NCBI RefSeq assembly: GCF_039542305.1
Contig: NZ_BAABHW010000006.1
Span: 124,001 to 188,000 of the forward strand
Direction of reading: 5' to 3'
From: Roseibacterium beibuensis
GTDB lineage: Bacteria > Pseudomonadota > Alphaproteobacteria > Rhodobacterales > Rhodobacteraceae
Length of the DNA: 64,000 nucleotides
Shown: positions 26,389-35,145 of the stretch, piece by piece
Layout of the letters: the number at the start of each line of letters is the position of its first letter
Numbering within the stretch: the stretch's first letter is position 1
Program-made: the position numbers and the translations under genes
Notes under the pieces: generated by a model
Told to the model about the DNA's origin: nothing
Databases searched by the model: none
The model's input: the letters and a program-made list of their open reading frames with translations, nothing else

Positions 26389-27940
26389 TGACGCGTCCCC
26401 CCTTGTCGAAGATCCAGAACAACCCAAGGCTAAGCACCAGCAGCAACACCGCCGCCCCTTGCGCATCGTCGGTCCGGTAAGCCCCCATCAGACGATACAT
26501 CTCGAGCGGCAAGGTGGATTGCGACGGGGCCGAGAACAGGGCGATCACCCCGAGATCTCCCATCGAGAACGCCGCCGCGAGCCCGCCGCCGAACCCAAGC
26601 GGACGCCGCAACCGGGGCAGGATCGCAAGACGCAGGCGCGAAACGCCCCGCATTCCCAGTGCATCGGCCAAGCGGCCTTGCGTCGCCTCGGCCGCCCGCG
26701 CAGCCGGCACCAGTGCGCGCAACAGGAACGGCAGCGCGACGAGCGCGTTGACCAGCCCGGTTATGGGCAGGCTCAGCGCGACCGGATCGGCGATAGGATA
26801 AATGATGATGAACAACCCGGTGCCGACCACCAGCGGCGAGATCGCAATGGAAAGGAACCCGACCAGCTCCACCGCGCCGCGTCCCCGCCCCCGGGCCACG
26901 AAAAGCGCGATGGGCAGGGCAAGGGCCACCGAAAGGGCCGAGGACGCAACTGCCACAAGGATCGACCGCACCGCCGCCCACCAGACGCTTTCCGGCAGCG
27001 ACCAGACGGCCAAAGCGCCCTCGCCGATCACGGCGGCAAGAGGCAGCAACAGGAACGCGCCCGCGCCGACGATGGCGGCCCCGTCGGTCATGCGCGCGCG
27101 CAGGCCATCCCCCGGCCAGGGCAGCGGCGGACGATCGAGGCCCGCACCCATCGGCTCGACCCGCGCGGCACGCAGCGCGATCAAACCGGCGGCAAGGCAG
27201 ATCGCGACCTGCACCAAACCCAGCAATGCGGCCCGCCCGAGATCGAACTCGAACCGAAAGGCTTGGTAGATCGCCAATTCGACGGTCGTCGCACGCGGCC
27301 CGCCCCCAAGCGTCAAGGCGACGGCGAAACTGGTCGTGCAGATCAGGAAAATGACCAACGCGGCCCCGGGCAGCACCTCGTGCAGCAGGGGGCGTTCGAA
27401 ATGTCGCCGCATATCCGCATCCGAAAATCCGAGCGAGGCGGCCAACCGGATCCGCTCGGACGGGAGAGACAACCACGCCTGCAAGATCAGGCGCACGGCA
27501 AGCGGCAGGTTCAGGAAAACGTGGGCTAGGACCACGCCGCTAAGCCCGTAAATGTCGAGCGTCCCAAGGCCGATGCCCGACAAGGCCGCGTTCAGCCACC
27601 CGGCCCGCCCGAAAATGGCGAGCAGCCCGAGAACAGCGACGATCACCGGCAGGATGAAAGGCGCGCCTGTCAGCGTCACGAACAGGCTCCGCCCGACGAA
27701 CCGTCGCCGCGCCAGCGCGCGGGCAACGGGGATGGCCAGCGTGACGCTGACCGCTGCCGACAGCACGGCCTGAAGCAGGGTAAACCGAATGGCCGCCCAA
27801 TCGGCGGCGCCCAGACGGCCCGGCGCCTCGGCGCGCAGCGTGACGGCCAGAAGAGGCCCCAGAAGGGCAAGGCAGACGAGCGCGGCCAGGGCCGCGCCCG
27901 CCCAATCCAGGGGTCTCAGTTGCTGAGCGCGCTTTGCCAT
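26375..27940 (-). CDS. thiP: Thiamine ABC transporter permease
   Basis: A 521-residue permease with about twelve membrane segments, a fusion of two permease halves, as is usual for ThiP. Each half has an EAA-type loop (RIRLAASLGFSDADMRRHFE, and GRLADALGMRGVSRLRLAI in the second). It overlaps thiB by 25 bases and thiQ by 14, so the operon is compact. Confidence 0.94.
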   Translation of the reverse strand: MAKRAQQLRPLDWAGAALAALVCLALLGPLLAVTLRAEAPGRLGAADWAAIRFTLLQAVLSAAVSVTLAIPVARALARRRFVGRSLFVTLTGAPFILPVIVAVLGLLAIFGRAGWLNAALSGIGLGTLDIYGLSGVVLAHVFLNLPLAVRLILQAWLSLPSERIRLAASLGFSDADMRRHFERPLLHEVLPGAALVIFLICTTSFAVALTLGGGPRATTVELAIYQAFRFEFDLGRAALLGLVQVAICLAAGLIALRAARVEPMGAGLDRPPLPWPGDGLRARMTDGAAIVGAGAFLLLPLAAVIGEGALAVWSLPESVWWAAVRSILVAVASSALSVALALPIALFVARGRGRGAVELVGFLSIAISPLVVGTGLFIIIYPIADPVALSLPITGLVNALVALPFLLRALVPAARAAEATQGRLADALGMRGVSRLRLAILPRLRRPLGFGGGLAAAFSMGDLGVIALFSAPSQSTLPLEMYRLMGAYRTDDAQGAAVLLLVLSLGLFWIFDKGGRVNAAA

Positions 27941-28902
27941 GTGGCCAAGGCCGCGTCGCGGATCGCGGCGGCCTCCTCGGCATCGTAGACAAGCGCGGTT
28001 TCAGGCTGGATCAGCGTCTCGAACCCCTCTGGCCACTCCGAAGCGGGCAGCGCGGCGGGATACATCCAGTTGGTGGTCGGGATGACCGACTGGAAAGCGC
28101 CACTCAGCATGAAGGTGAGGAAATCGCGCGCAAGCTCCGGCTGGTCGCTGTTGGCCAGCACGCCAGCCACCTCGATCTGCATGTAATGCCCCTCGTCGAA
28201 GGCGGCGGCGGTGTAGCCATCATCCTCTTCGGCGATCAGGTGATAGGCGGGCGAGGTGGTGTAGCTCAGCACCATGTCCGCTTCGCCTTCGAGGAACAGG
28301 TCATAGCTTTCTGACCAGCCCGGGGTCACCGTCACGATGTTGTCGGACAGCCCCTCCCAGATCTCGGCGGCGCGATCGCCATAGGCGTTCTGCACCCACA
28401 ACAGCAGGCCAAGGCCCGGGGTCGAACTGCGCGGGTCCTGTACGACGATGGACACATCGCTGGCCGCAAGATCCTCGAAACTGGTCGGCGCATCGGCAAG
28501 GTCGGTGCGATGGACGAAGGCGAAATACCCCCAGTCATAGGGCAGGAAATGCGGATCCTCCCACGCGACGGGCAGGCTCAGCCCCTCGGCCATCAGGCCA
28601 TGCTCGGCGATCAGGCCGGTTTCGACCGCCGCCGCAGTCAGGTTGGTGTCGAGACCAAGCACGATATCGGCATCGCTGCGCGCGCCTTCCAGCCGCAGGC
28701 GCGACAGAAGCGCCGCGCCGTCACCCGCGGTGACGAATTGCAGGTCGCATCCGCAGGTCTCTTCGAACGCGGCCTCGACGGCCGGGCCCGGGCCCCATTC
28801 GGTATTGAAACTGTCGTAGGTATAGACCGTCAGCACCGGGGTCTGCGCCAAGGCGCCCCCTGCGATCATGGTCAATCCCGCGGCAATGATGGTGTGTCTC
28901 AT
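27916..28902 (-). CDS. thiB: Thiamine-binding periplasmic protein
   Basis: A 328-residue binding protein with a Sec signal (MRHTIIAAGLTMIAGGALAQ). The mature start VLTVYTYDSFNTEWGPGP is typical of ThiB, and an adjacent cysteine pair CGC near residue 50 is also seen in this family. It captures thiamine, thiamine phosphate or TPP in the periplasm. AAGGAGG lies six bases before the ATG. A TPP riboswitch in its leader confirms the vitamin substrate. Confidence 0.95.
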   Translation of the reverse strand: MRHTIIAAGLTMIAGGALAQTPVLTVYTYDSFNTEWGPGPAVEAAFEETCGCDLQFVTAGDGAALLSRLRLEGARSDADIVLGLDTNLTAAAVETGLIAEHGLMAEGLSLPVAWEDPHFLPYDWGYFAFVHRTDLADAPTSFEDLAASDVSIVVQDPRSSTPGLGLLLWVQNAYGDRAAEIWEGLSDNIVTVTPGWSESYDLFLEGEADMVLSYTTSPAYHLIAEEDDGYTAAAFDEGHYMQIEVAGVLANSDQPELARDFLTFMLSGAFQSVIPTTNWMYPAALPASEWPEGFETLIQPETALVYDAEEAAAIRDAALATWQSALSN

Positions 28903-28960
28903 CTCACTCCTCCTTGCGACGGGCGAAGTGAAGCCGGGGCATGTGCGTGGTCCCGAAACC

Positions 28961-29047
28961 TTCCCTCCGCCGGTCCTAACCGGTTCAGGTTCAACGGGTT
29001 CGCGTGGCATCCCACGCATCTCAGGCCGCAACCGGCCACCCCGAGGT
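28961..29047 (-). ncRNA. TPP riboswitch (THI element)
   Basis: On the minus strand the leader of thiB holds the conserved pieces in order: GGGGTG, CTGAGA (29019-29024), a stem GCGTGGGATGCCACGC, ACCCGTTGAACCTGA, and CCGGTTAGGACCGGCGGAGG. These form the P2/P3 and P4/P5 arms of the TPP aptamer. The aptamer ends about 60 bases before the start codon. In alphaproteobacteria such elements usually block ribosome binding when TPP is plentiful. Confidence 0.95.
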
Positions 29048-29151
29048 AGGGCAAGAGGTATGGCAGACCGAGACGCTCGGCAAGGGCCTTGCGACTTGGC
29101 ATTTCGCGCGTGGGCCGCTAACCGAAGGGCGACAGCAACGGGGCAGTGCAG

Positions 29152-30252
29152 ATGAGCTTCAACACCTTCGGTCATATCTTCCGCGTCACCACCTGGGGCG
29201 AAAGCCACGGGCCGGCCCTTGGCGCGACCGTCGATGGCTGCCCGCCGGGCGTGCCGGTGACCGACGAGGCATTGCAACACTGGCTGGACCTGCGCAAACC
29301 CGGGCAGAACAAGTTCACCACGCAGCGGCGCGAACCCGACGCGGTGGAAATCCTGTCCGGCGTGTTCGAGGGCGTCAGCACCGGGCACCCGATCCAGCTG
29401 ATGATCCGCAACACCGACCAGCGGTCCAAGGATTACGGCGACATCGCCGAGAAATTCCGCCCCGGCCATGCCGATATCACCTACTGGCAGAAATACGGCA
29501 TCCGCGACTATCGCGGTGGGGGCCGATCCAGCGCGCGGGAAACCGCCGCGCGGGTCGCAGCCGGCGGCGTGGCACGGGCCGCGCTGGCGAAACTGGCGCC
29601 GAAGCTGCGGATCACCGGCTACATGGTCCAGATGGGGCCGCATGGCATCGACCGCGCACGCTTCAACTGGGACGAGATCGAGAAAAACCCGTTCTGGTCA
29701 CCCGACGCCAAGGCGGCCGAGGATTGGGCCGCGTACCTCGACGCGCTGCGCAAATCTGGTGACAGCGTGGGCGCGGTGATCGAAGTGACCGCACGCGGTG
29801 TGCCGGCCGGCCTTGGTGCGCCTGTCTATGGCAAGCTGGACACCGACCTTGCCGCCGCGATGATGTCGATCAACGCGGTGAAGGGCGTCGAGATCGGCGA
29901 GGGCATGGCCGCCGCCGCTCTGACCGGCACCGAGAATGCCGACGAGATCACGATGGGGCCGGACGGGCCGGACTACAGCTCCAACCATGCGGGCGGCATC
30001 CTCGGCGGCATCTCGACCGGGCAGGACGTGGTCGTGCGGTTTGCGGTCAAGCCAACCAGTTCGATCCTCACGCCCCGCAAGACGATCACCAAGTCGGGCG
30101 AACCGACCGAGATCGTCACCAAGGGGCGCCATGATCCCTGCGTCGGCATCCGCGCGGTCCCCGTGGCCGAAGCGATGGCGGCCTGCGTGATCCTCGACCA
30201 TTTGCTGTGGCACCGCGGGCATGTGGGCGAGAACCAAGGCCAGATCGGCTAA
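29152..30252 (+). CDS. aroC: Chorismate synthase
   Basis: A 366-residue FMN-dependent enzyme, last step of the shikimate pathway, converting EPSP to chorismate. Signatures are GESHGPALGATVDGCPPG at the N-terminus, RGGGRSSARETAARVAAG (second motif) and GRHDPCVGIRAVPVAEAM (third). ATG at 29152 was chosen; a GTG two codons earlier is possible. It is divergent from the thi operon, with the riboswitch between them. Confidence 0.98.
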   Translation: MSFNTFGHIFRVTTWGESHGPALGATVDGCPPGVPVTDEALQHWLDLRKPGQNKFTTQRREPDAVEILSGVFEGVSTGHPIQLMIRNTDQRSKDYGDIAEKFRPGHADITYWQKYGIRDYRGGGRSSARETAARVAAGGVARAALAKLAPKLRITGYMVQMGPHGIDRARFNWDEIEKNPFWSPDAKAAEDWAAYLDALRKSGDSVGAVIEVTARGVPAGLGAPVYGKLDTDLAAAMMSINAVKGVEIGEGMAAAALTGTENADEITMGPDGPDYSSNHAGGILGGISTGQDVVVRFAVKPTSSILTPRKTITKSGEPTEIVTKGRHDPCVGIRAVPVAEAMAACVILDHLLWHRGHVGENQGQIG

Positions 30253-30449
30253 GCCACACCCGATTCGGACGATTCTCCAATTGTGACGATTTCGAGGCTG
30301 AGTCGGGGCCGGTGCGTGTCGATTGTTGGAAATTCCCTCTCTTTGTTGCCGGAGTGGGCCTAGTTCCACCTATCTTTGCCGCGTTGGCGCGAAACAAAGG
30401 ACAATGCAACAAATCGGCCCCTTCCGCGCCACGATCCTGCCACATTTGA

Positions 30450-30473
30450 CCCCAAGTTTCGTCACACTTGGGG
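30450..30473. other. Inverted repeat upstream of the anchored hypothetical protein
   Basis: CCCCAAG (30450-30456) and CTTGGGG (30467-30473) form a perfect 7-bp dyad, 20 bases before the start codon at 30493. It could be an operator or a leader stem; the following AAAATTGG is too short for a terminator tail. Confidence 0.4.
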
Positions 30474-30492
30474 AAAATTGGACGTATTTGCG

Positions 30493-31068
30493 ATGGGGCG
30501 GCCTGCCAGCTCAACCACTTTGGCCCGAGGGATCACCCTCGACTGGACTTACGTTGCCTTGGCGGCAGCGGGTCTGGTCCTTGTGGCCCTGACGACCATC
30601 CGGTCAGAAATCGGCCCGGACGTGGCGCTTGCCCGGTCTGGCGGCTTGTACCTTTTGTCACCGACCGAGCGTATCGTTGCGCTTGAAGACGACAGGTTCG
30701 CCGCGCCGGAATGGGCCGAGCAGGCCAGCGACGTCGATGGCCTTGGCCGCATGCTCGGTCCCCTGTCTGGCGAAACGCTGGATCGGCGGTTTCCGCTTCC
30801 CGATGGGGCGACGTCCGCGCGCCTTGGCTTCGATCTCATTCTCTGGGACGGTGCCACGGCACCGGTCATCACGATCAACGGGGCACCCGTCTCACCGAAC
30901 GTATCGCAGGTGCGCACCCTCGCCGATGGCGCAACCCTCCAACACCTTGCCTACCCTGTGGCCGCACCCGGTGACACGCTGGAGGTGGCCATCACGGGCC
31001 AGGGCGATGGCCAATGGGCCATCGACAACCTTTCGCTGATCGTCAGCCTTTCCGCGCCGAACGCCTAG
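30493..31068 (+). CDS. Membrane-anchored protein of unknown function
   Basis: A 191-residue protein I do not recognise. Residues 15-37 (LDWTYVALAAAGLVLVALTT) form one N-terminal membrane helix, so the rest probably faces the periplasm. The C-terminal part (about 95-185) reads like a beta-rich domain (ITINGAPVSPNVSQV, DTLEVAITGQGDGQWAIDNL), reminiscent of jelly-roll carbohydrate-like folds, but this is only an impression. The ATG at 30493 starts just before the helix; an ORF extension 39 codons upstream runs through the inverted repeat and is unlikely. It is convergent with the thioredoxin gene. Confidence 0.7.
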   Translation: MGRPASSTTLARGITLDWTYVALAAAGLVLVALTTIRSEIGPDVALARSGGLYLLSPTERIVALEDDRFAAPEWAEQASDVDGLGRMLGPLSGETLDRRFPLPDGATSARLGFDLILWDGATAPVITINGAPVSPNVSQVRTLADGATLQHLAYPVAAPGDTLEVAITGQGDGQWAIDNLSLIVSLSAPNA

Positions 31069-31071
31069 CGC

Positions 31072-31485
31072 TCAGGCCTCGCCCACGGCGGTGTCGAGCA
31101 GGGCGCGGATGTCATCCTCGCGGGTCGAGGCGATGATCCGGCCTAACTCGTCCTCGCCGCGCAGCATGATCAGGGTCGACCGGCGCGGCACCCCCAGAAG
31201 CATCGCGAACTCCGACTGGCCGTAAGTGTCCCAATCGACGCGAACAAAGGTGATAGCGGCGTCATAGGCGGGGTTCTGGGCGCGCAACGCCTCGATGATA
31301 CGGCCTTGGGCGCGGCAGGTGCTGCACCAGCTTGCCGCGAAATCGAGAAGCACCGTGTGCCCCTCGGCCAGAAGCCGCTCGGGCAGGCCCGGTTCATAGT
31401 CGATCATCGCGGCACTTTGCGCCGACGCCGCCATTGGCGCCAAAACCAGCGCCGAAGCGCCCAGAAAAATCTCGCGTCGCGTCAT
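31072..31485 (-). CDS. Exported thioredoxin-like protein
   Basis: A 137-residue protein with a signal peptide (MTRREIFLGASALVLAPMAA, twin-arginine start, AXA cleavage near 22). The redox motif CSTC is at residues 54-57 in LLDFAASWCSTCRAQ; a cis-Pro lies later in LGVPRRSTLI. The gene follows ccdA by 21 bases on the same strand, and CcdA is the membrane electron donor for such periplasmic thioredoxins, so the two likely form one redox module. The client proteins are unknown. Confidence 0.88.
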   Translation of the reverse strand: MTRREIFLGASALVLAPMAASAQSAAMIDYEPGLPERLLAEGHTVLLDFAASWCSTCRAQGRIIEALRAQNPAYDAAITFVRVDWDTYGQSEFAMLLGVPRRSTLIMLRGEDELGRIIASTREDDIRALLDTAVGEA

Positions 31486-31506
31486 GTCTGTTCCTCCCGG
31501 AGGATC

Positions 31507-32220
31507 TCAAAGGGCGACCGACAGGTCCTGAAGCCAGATCGGCATGTGATCCAGCAGCCAGGCCTCGGCCATGTGGTGCCAGCGCAGCAAGATCGCCACG
31601 CCGACGAAAACGAAGACGCCCCCAAGAACGGGGCGGGATGATTGGGCGAAGCGGCGCAGCAGTCCCATGCGCCGTTGCAGCAGGGAGCGCGCACCATAGC
31701 CGAGCGCGACGATCACCGTGCCGATGCCAAGGGCGAAGGCCACCATGATGGCGAAGGCGCGCCCCAACTCCTCCCCTTGGCTGGCCAGCGAAATGGCCCC
31801 GCCAAGCGTCGGGCCGACGCAAGGGCTCCAGACCGCGCCAAGGAGCAGGCCGCCAAGAAACTGCCCCTGCCACCCCTGCGCCTCGATCCCGTGCATCTCC
31901 TGATCGGCGCGGGCCGACATTCCGGCGGTGGCCGTCGCGAACCGGGCCGACGCCTGCGGGACCAGCAACACCAAACCGAAAAGGATCATCAAAACGGCGC
32001 CGGCCCGCGCGACCGTCTGCTCGGTCAGGCCCACCAGGTGCCCCGCCGCGATGATGCCAAATCCAAGCGTGACAAACGCCAGCCCCATCCCGGCGGCCAG
32101 GGCAACCGGCCCCCAGCGGCTGGCCTGCAAGGCCCCCGCCAGAACGATAGGGAGCACCGGCAAGACGCAGGGATTGATAAGGGTCAGCAGCCCCGCGCCG
32201 TATGACAGGATCAATTCCAT
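31507..32220 (-). CDS. ccdA: CcdA/DsbD-like thiol-disulfide transmembrane protein
   Basis: A 237-residue membrane protein with six helices. The paired cysteines expected for CcdA are in LLTLINPCVLPVLP (Cys18) and AVWSPCVGPTLGG. It passes reducing power from cytoplasmic thioredoxin to periplasmic partners, used in cytochrome c maturation and disulfide handling. The start ATG at 32220 (MELILSYG) opens directly into the first helix; longer frames add charged residues without a ribosome site. It lies directly before the exported thioredoxin gene. Confidence 0.92.
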   Translation of the reverse strand: MELILSYGAGLLTLINPCVLPVLPIVLAGALQASRWGPVALAAGMGLAFVTLGFGIIAAGHLVGLTEQTVARAGAVLMILFGLVLLVPQASARFATATAGMSARADQEMHGIEAQGWQGQFLGGLLLGAVWSPCVGPTLGGAISLASQGEELGRAFAIMVAFALGIGTVIVALGYGARSLLQRRMGLLRRFAQSSRPVLGGVFVFVGVAILLRWHHMAEAWLLDHMPIWLQDLSVAL

Positions 32221-32278
32221 GCCGCTGTGATGCGCCAAAGCGCGAACACAGTCATCAAACGTCCGCGTGAGCCATATG

Positions 32279-33160
32279 TCAGGGCGCGGGACGCGGGCGT
32301 TGGCGCGCCATCTGCACCGCAAGGATGCCCGCCGCGATGACCGTCACGCCCAAGGCATCGGCCCATGTCAGCGCCTCACCCAGCAGAATGGCGGCGATGG
32401 CTACGCCGAAAAACGGGTTCAGGAAATGGAAGGTCGCCGCGCGCGTTGCCCCCATCCGTCCGACAAGGCGGAACCAGATGAATGTCGCGAAAAGGCCGGG
32501 CATCAGCGTCGTATAGAGGAACGCGACGACCAGAGAGGTCGACCAACTGACCTGATAGGTCTCGAACACCGCGGCGAAGGGGGCCAACGCAAGGCTGCCC
32601 ACCATCAGTTGCAGCCCGACGATCATCAACAGGTTCGCCCCGTCCTTGGACGCGCCCTTCACCACCAGCGTCGCAGCCGTCAGCGCGACGGACCCGACCA
32701 GGCAGAGCGCGACGCCGAACATATCCGCCCCGCCCGAAAACCGCTGCGCCATGATCAGGGCCACGCCCCCGAACCCGACAACCAGCCCGGCCACACCCAA
32801 CAGCGGCAGCCGTTCGCGGAACACCAGCCAACTGGCCGCCGCCACCAGCAGCGGCATGGTCGAGGCGATGATCGCGGCCAGCGAGGCCTCGACCGTCTGC
32901 ATCGCGATGAAGTTCAGGCCCAGGTAAAGCGCGTTCTGGCAGATCCCGAAGACAAGGACCGACACCCATTGCACGCGGGTCAGGCGAAAGTTCTGCCCCA
33001 TGGCAAGCGCGATGCCGATGCCGAGAACCCCCGACAGGAAGAACCGCAGCGAAAGCGCCATGAGGGGGGGCGCCGCCTCGACGATGATACGGGCCGAGGT
33101 AAAGGCCGAAGACCAGATCAGGGCAAACAGCAGCCCCATCGCCAACGCGCGAAGATCCAT
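32279..33160 (-). CDS. EamA/DMT-family transporter
   Basis: A 293-residue membrane protein with ten hydrophobic segments in two EamA repeats (IWSSAFTSARIIVEAAPP at the first, FLYTTLMPGLFATFIWFRLV in the second). Family members export amino acids or other metabolites; the substrate cannot be told. It starts at 33160, just downstream of the HU terminator, so it has its own transcript or is read through. Confidence 0.9.
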   Translation of the reverse strand: MDLRALAMGLLFALIWSSAFTSARIIVEAAPPLMALSLRFFLSGVLGIGIALAMGQNFRLTRVQWVSVLVFGICQNALYLGLNFIAMQTVEASLAAIIASTMPLLVAAASWLVFRERLPLLGVAGLVVGFGGVALIMAQRFSGGADMFGVALCLVGSVALTAATLVVKGASKDGANLLMIVGLQLMVGSLALAPFAAVFETYQVSWSTSLVVAFLYTTLMPGLFATFIWFRLVGRMGATRAATFHFLNPFFGVAIAAILLGEALTWADALGVTVIAAGILAVQMARQRPRPAP

Positions 33161-33172
33161 CGAGATACCGTC

Positions 33173-33211
33173 AAAAAGAAAAGGGCCGCAGCCCGTCGGG
33201 CGCGACCCTTT
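33173..33211 (-). terminator. Terminator after the HU gene
   Basis: AAAGGGTCGCGCCC and GGGCTGCGGCCCTTT on the minus strand pair with two mismatches, followed by TTTTCTTTTTG. It lies 22 bases after the HU stop codon. Confidence 0.85.
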
Positions 33212-33233
33212 CAGAATTCCATGCGGTCGGCAA

Positions 33234-33524
33234 TCAGCCGTTCACGCTGTCCTTCAGAGCCTTCGCAACGGTGACTTTCACCTGCTTGTCGGCCTCTTTC
33301 TTGATCTGCTCGCCGGTGGCGGGGTTGCGCACCATGCGCTCGGGGCGCTCGCGGCAGTAGACCTTGCCGATGCCCGGAAGGGTCACGGCGCCGCCATTGG
33401 CGACTTCCTTGGTCACGACAGCGGTCACGGCATCGAGCGCGGCGGCTGCGGTTTTCTTGTCGCTGCCCATCTCATCGGCCAGTGCGGCAACGAGCTGGGT
33501 CTTGGTCATGGGTTTCTGTGCCAT
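33234..33524 (-). CDS. hupB: HU-family DNA-binding protein
   Basis: A 96-residue histone-like protein. It begins MAQKPMTKTQLVAALADEMG and carries the DNA-binding arm motif GIGKVYCRERPERMVRNPAT around residues 51-70. It bends and compacts DNA. A good ribosome site (AGGAGAAGAAA) precedes the ATG and a terminator follows the stop. The gene is monocistronic. One cysteine in the arm (VYCRERP) is unusual for HU. Confidence 0.94.
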   Translation of the reverse strand: MAQKPMTKTQLVAALADEMGSDKKTAAAALDAVTAVVTKEVANGGAVTLPGIGKVYCRERPERMVRNPATGEQIKKEADKQVKVTVAKALKDSVNG

Positions 33525-33657
33525 GTATTTCTTCTCCTGATACTGCCCGAACCCTAGGGGTTCGTTGCCGGGAAGCTAACCGAACATTGTGGCTACACAC
33601 AACGCTTCGTGGGCCAAAAAGCGTTAAAAACAGGGGTTCAGGGGCGTTTTTGCACCG

Positions 33658-35145
33658 TCAAAGGAAGGCTGTTTCCTCGAAAGACCGCAATTTCCGGCTA
33701 TGGAGGCGCTCCAAAGGCATTTCGCGCAGCTTTTCCATGGCCCGAATTCCGATCAGCAAATGCCGCGAGACCTGCGTCTTGTAGAAGGCCGAGGCCATGC
33801 CCGGCAGCTTCAACTCGCCATGAAGCGGTTTGTCGGACACGCAGAGCAGCGTGCCGTAGGGCACCCGGAACCGGAACCCGTTCGCCGCGATCGTGGCGCT
33901 TTCCATGTCGAGCGCGATGGCGCGGCTCTGGCTCAGGCGCTGCACCGGGCCGGTCTGATCCCGCAACTCCCAATTGCGGTTGTCGACGGTGGCGACGGTG
34001 CCGGTGCGCATGATCCGCTTCAACTCGTAGCCCGAGACATCAGAAACGTCCTCGACCGCCTCTTCCAGCGCGATCTGAACCTCGGCCAGCGCCGGGATCG
34101 GCACCCAGACCGGCAGGTCGTCGTCCAGCACCCGGTCTTCGCGCAGGTAGGCATGGGCCAGAACGTAATCGCCAAGGCTTTGCGTGTTCCGCAGGCCCGC
34201 GCAATGCCCCACCATCAGCCAGACATGCGGGCGCAGCACGGCGATATGGTCGGTCGCGGTTTTCGCGTTCGACGGCCCCACGCCAATATTCACCAGCGTG
34301 ATCCCGCCCCCGCCCTCGCGCGTCAGGTGATAGGTCGGCATCTGCGGCAGTTTCGCAGGCGGGTTCAGCGCCTGCGTATGATCGGTGATCACGTCGTTGC
34401 CGGGCCCGACCAACGCCGTGTAGCCGCTGTCGGGATCCGCCAGCGCGGCGCGGGCGTATTCCACGAACTCGTCCATGTAGAACTGGTAGTTCGTGAACAG
34501 CACATGGTTCTGGAAGTACTCGGGCTTGGTCGCGGTGTAATGCGCCAGACGCGCCAGCGAATAGTCGATGCGTTGCGCGGTGAAGGGTGCCAGCGCGCCT
34601 GCCCCGTCCTCGTGCGTGAAGCCGAAGCCGTTGACGATGTCGTCATGCGTCGTCTGAAGGTCCGGCACGTCGAACGCATCGCGCAAGGGGAAGGCCAGTG
34701 CGCCTTCCTGCGGGATCTGCACATCGGCGTCGTTCAGGACCGCGAAATGCACCGGGATCGGCGTTTGAGACGGCCCGATATAGATCGGCACGTCGTGGTT
34801 CGACAGGATCAGGCCGATCTGCTGCGTCAGGTAATGGCGGAACAGGTCGGGGCGGGTGACGGTGGTGGCGTAGGTGCCGGGATCGGCCACATGGCCGAAT
34901 GCAAGGCGGGTATCCACCTGGCCGTAGGTCGTCGTCGTGACGCGGATCTCGGGATAGAAGGCGCGATACCGCACCCCCGGCGCTTCACCGGCCCGCACCA
35001 CGGCCGAGAAATGGTCGCGCAGGAACCGCGTGCCTGTCTCGTAAAGCTCCTCGAGATAGGCCACCGCCTTGGCAGCGTCTGAAAAGGGCTTCACGCCCGG
35101 CAGCTCAGGGGTTTCCACGGGCAGGTGCTTCATCGGCGCGGTCAT
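33658..35145 (-). CDS. amn: AMP nucleosidase
   Basis: A 495-residue enzyme splitting AMP into adenine and ribose 5-phosphate. It has the AMP-nucleosidase N-terminal domain (about 15-175) and a phosphorylase-like C-terminal domain with VNIGVGPSNAKTATDHIAVL and the base/ribose site ALDMESATIAANGF. The ATG at 35145 overlaps the adenine deaminase stop by four bases (ATGA). The neighbour then deaminates the adenine produced, so together they take AMP to hypoxanthine. Confidence 0.96.
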   Translation of the reverse strand: MTAPMKHLPVETPELPGVKPFSDAAKAVAYLEELYETGTRFLRDHFSAVVRAGEAPGVRYRAFYPEIRVTTTTYGQVDTRLAFGHVADPGTYATTVTRPDLFRHYLTQQIGLILSNHDVPIYIGPSQTPIPVHFAVLNDADVQIPQEGALAFPLRDAFDVPDLQTTHDDIVNGFGFTHEDGAGALAPFTAQRIDYSLARLAHYTATKPEYFQNHVLFTNYQFYMDEFVEYARAALADPDSGYTALVGPGNDVITDHTQALNPPAKLPQMPTYHLTREGGGGITLVNIGVGPSNAKTATDHIAVLRPHVWLMVGHCAGLRNTQSLGDYVLAHAYLREDRVLDDDLPVWVPIPALAEVQIALEEAVEDVSDVSGYELKRIMRTGTVATVDNRNWELRDQTGPVQRLSQSRAIALDMESATIAANGFRFRVPYGTLLCVSDKPLHGELKLPGMASAFYKTQVSRHLLIGIRAMEKLREMPLERLHSRKLRSFEETAFL

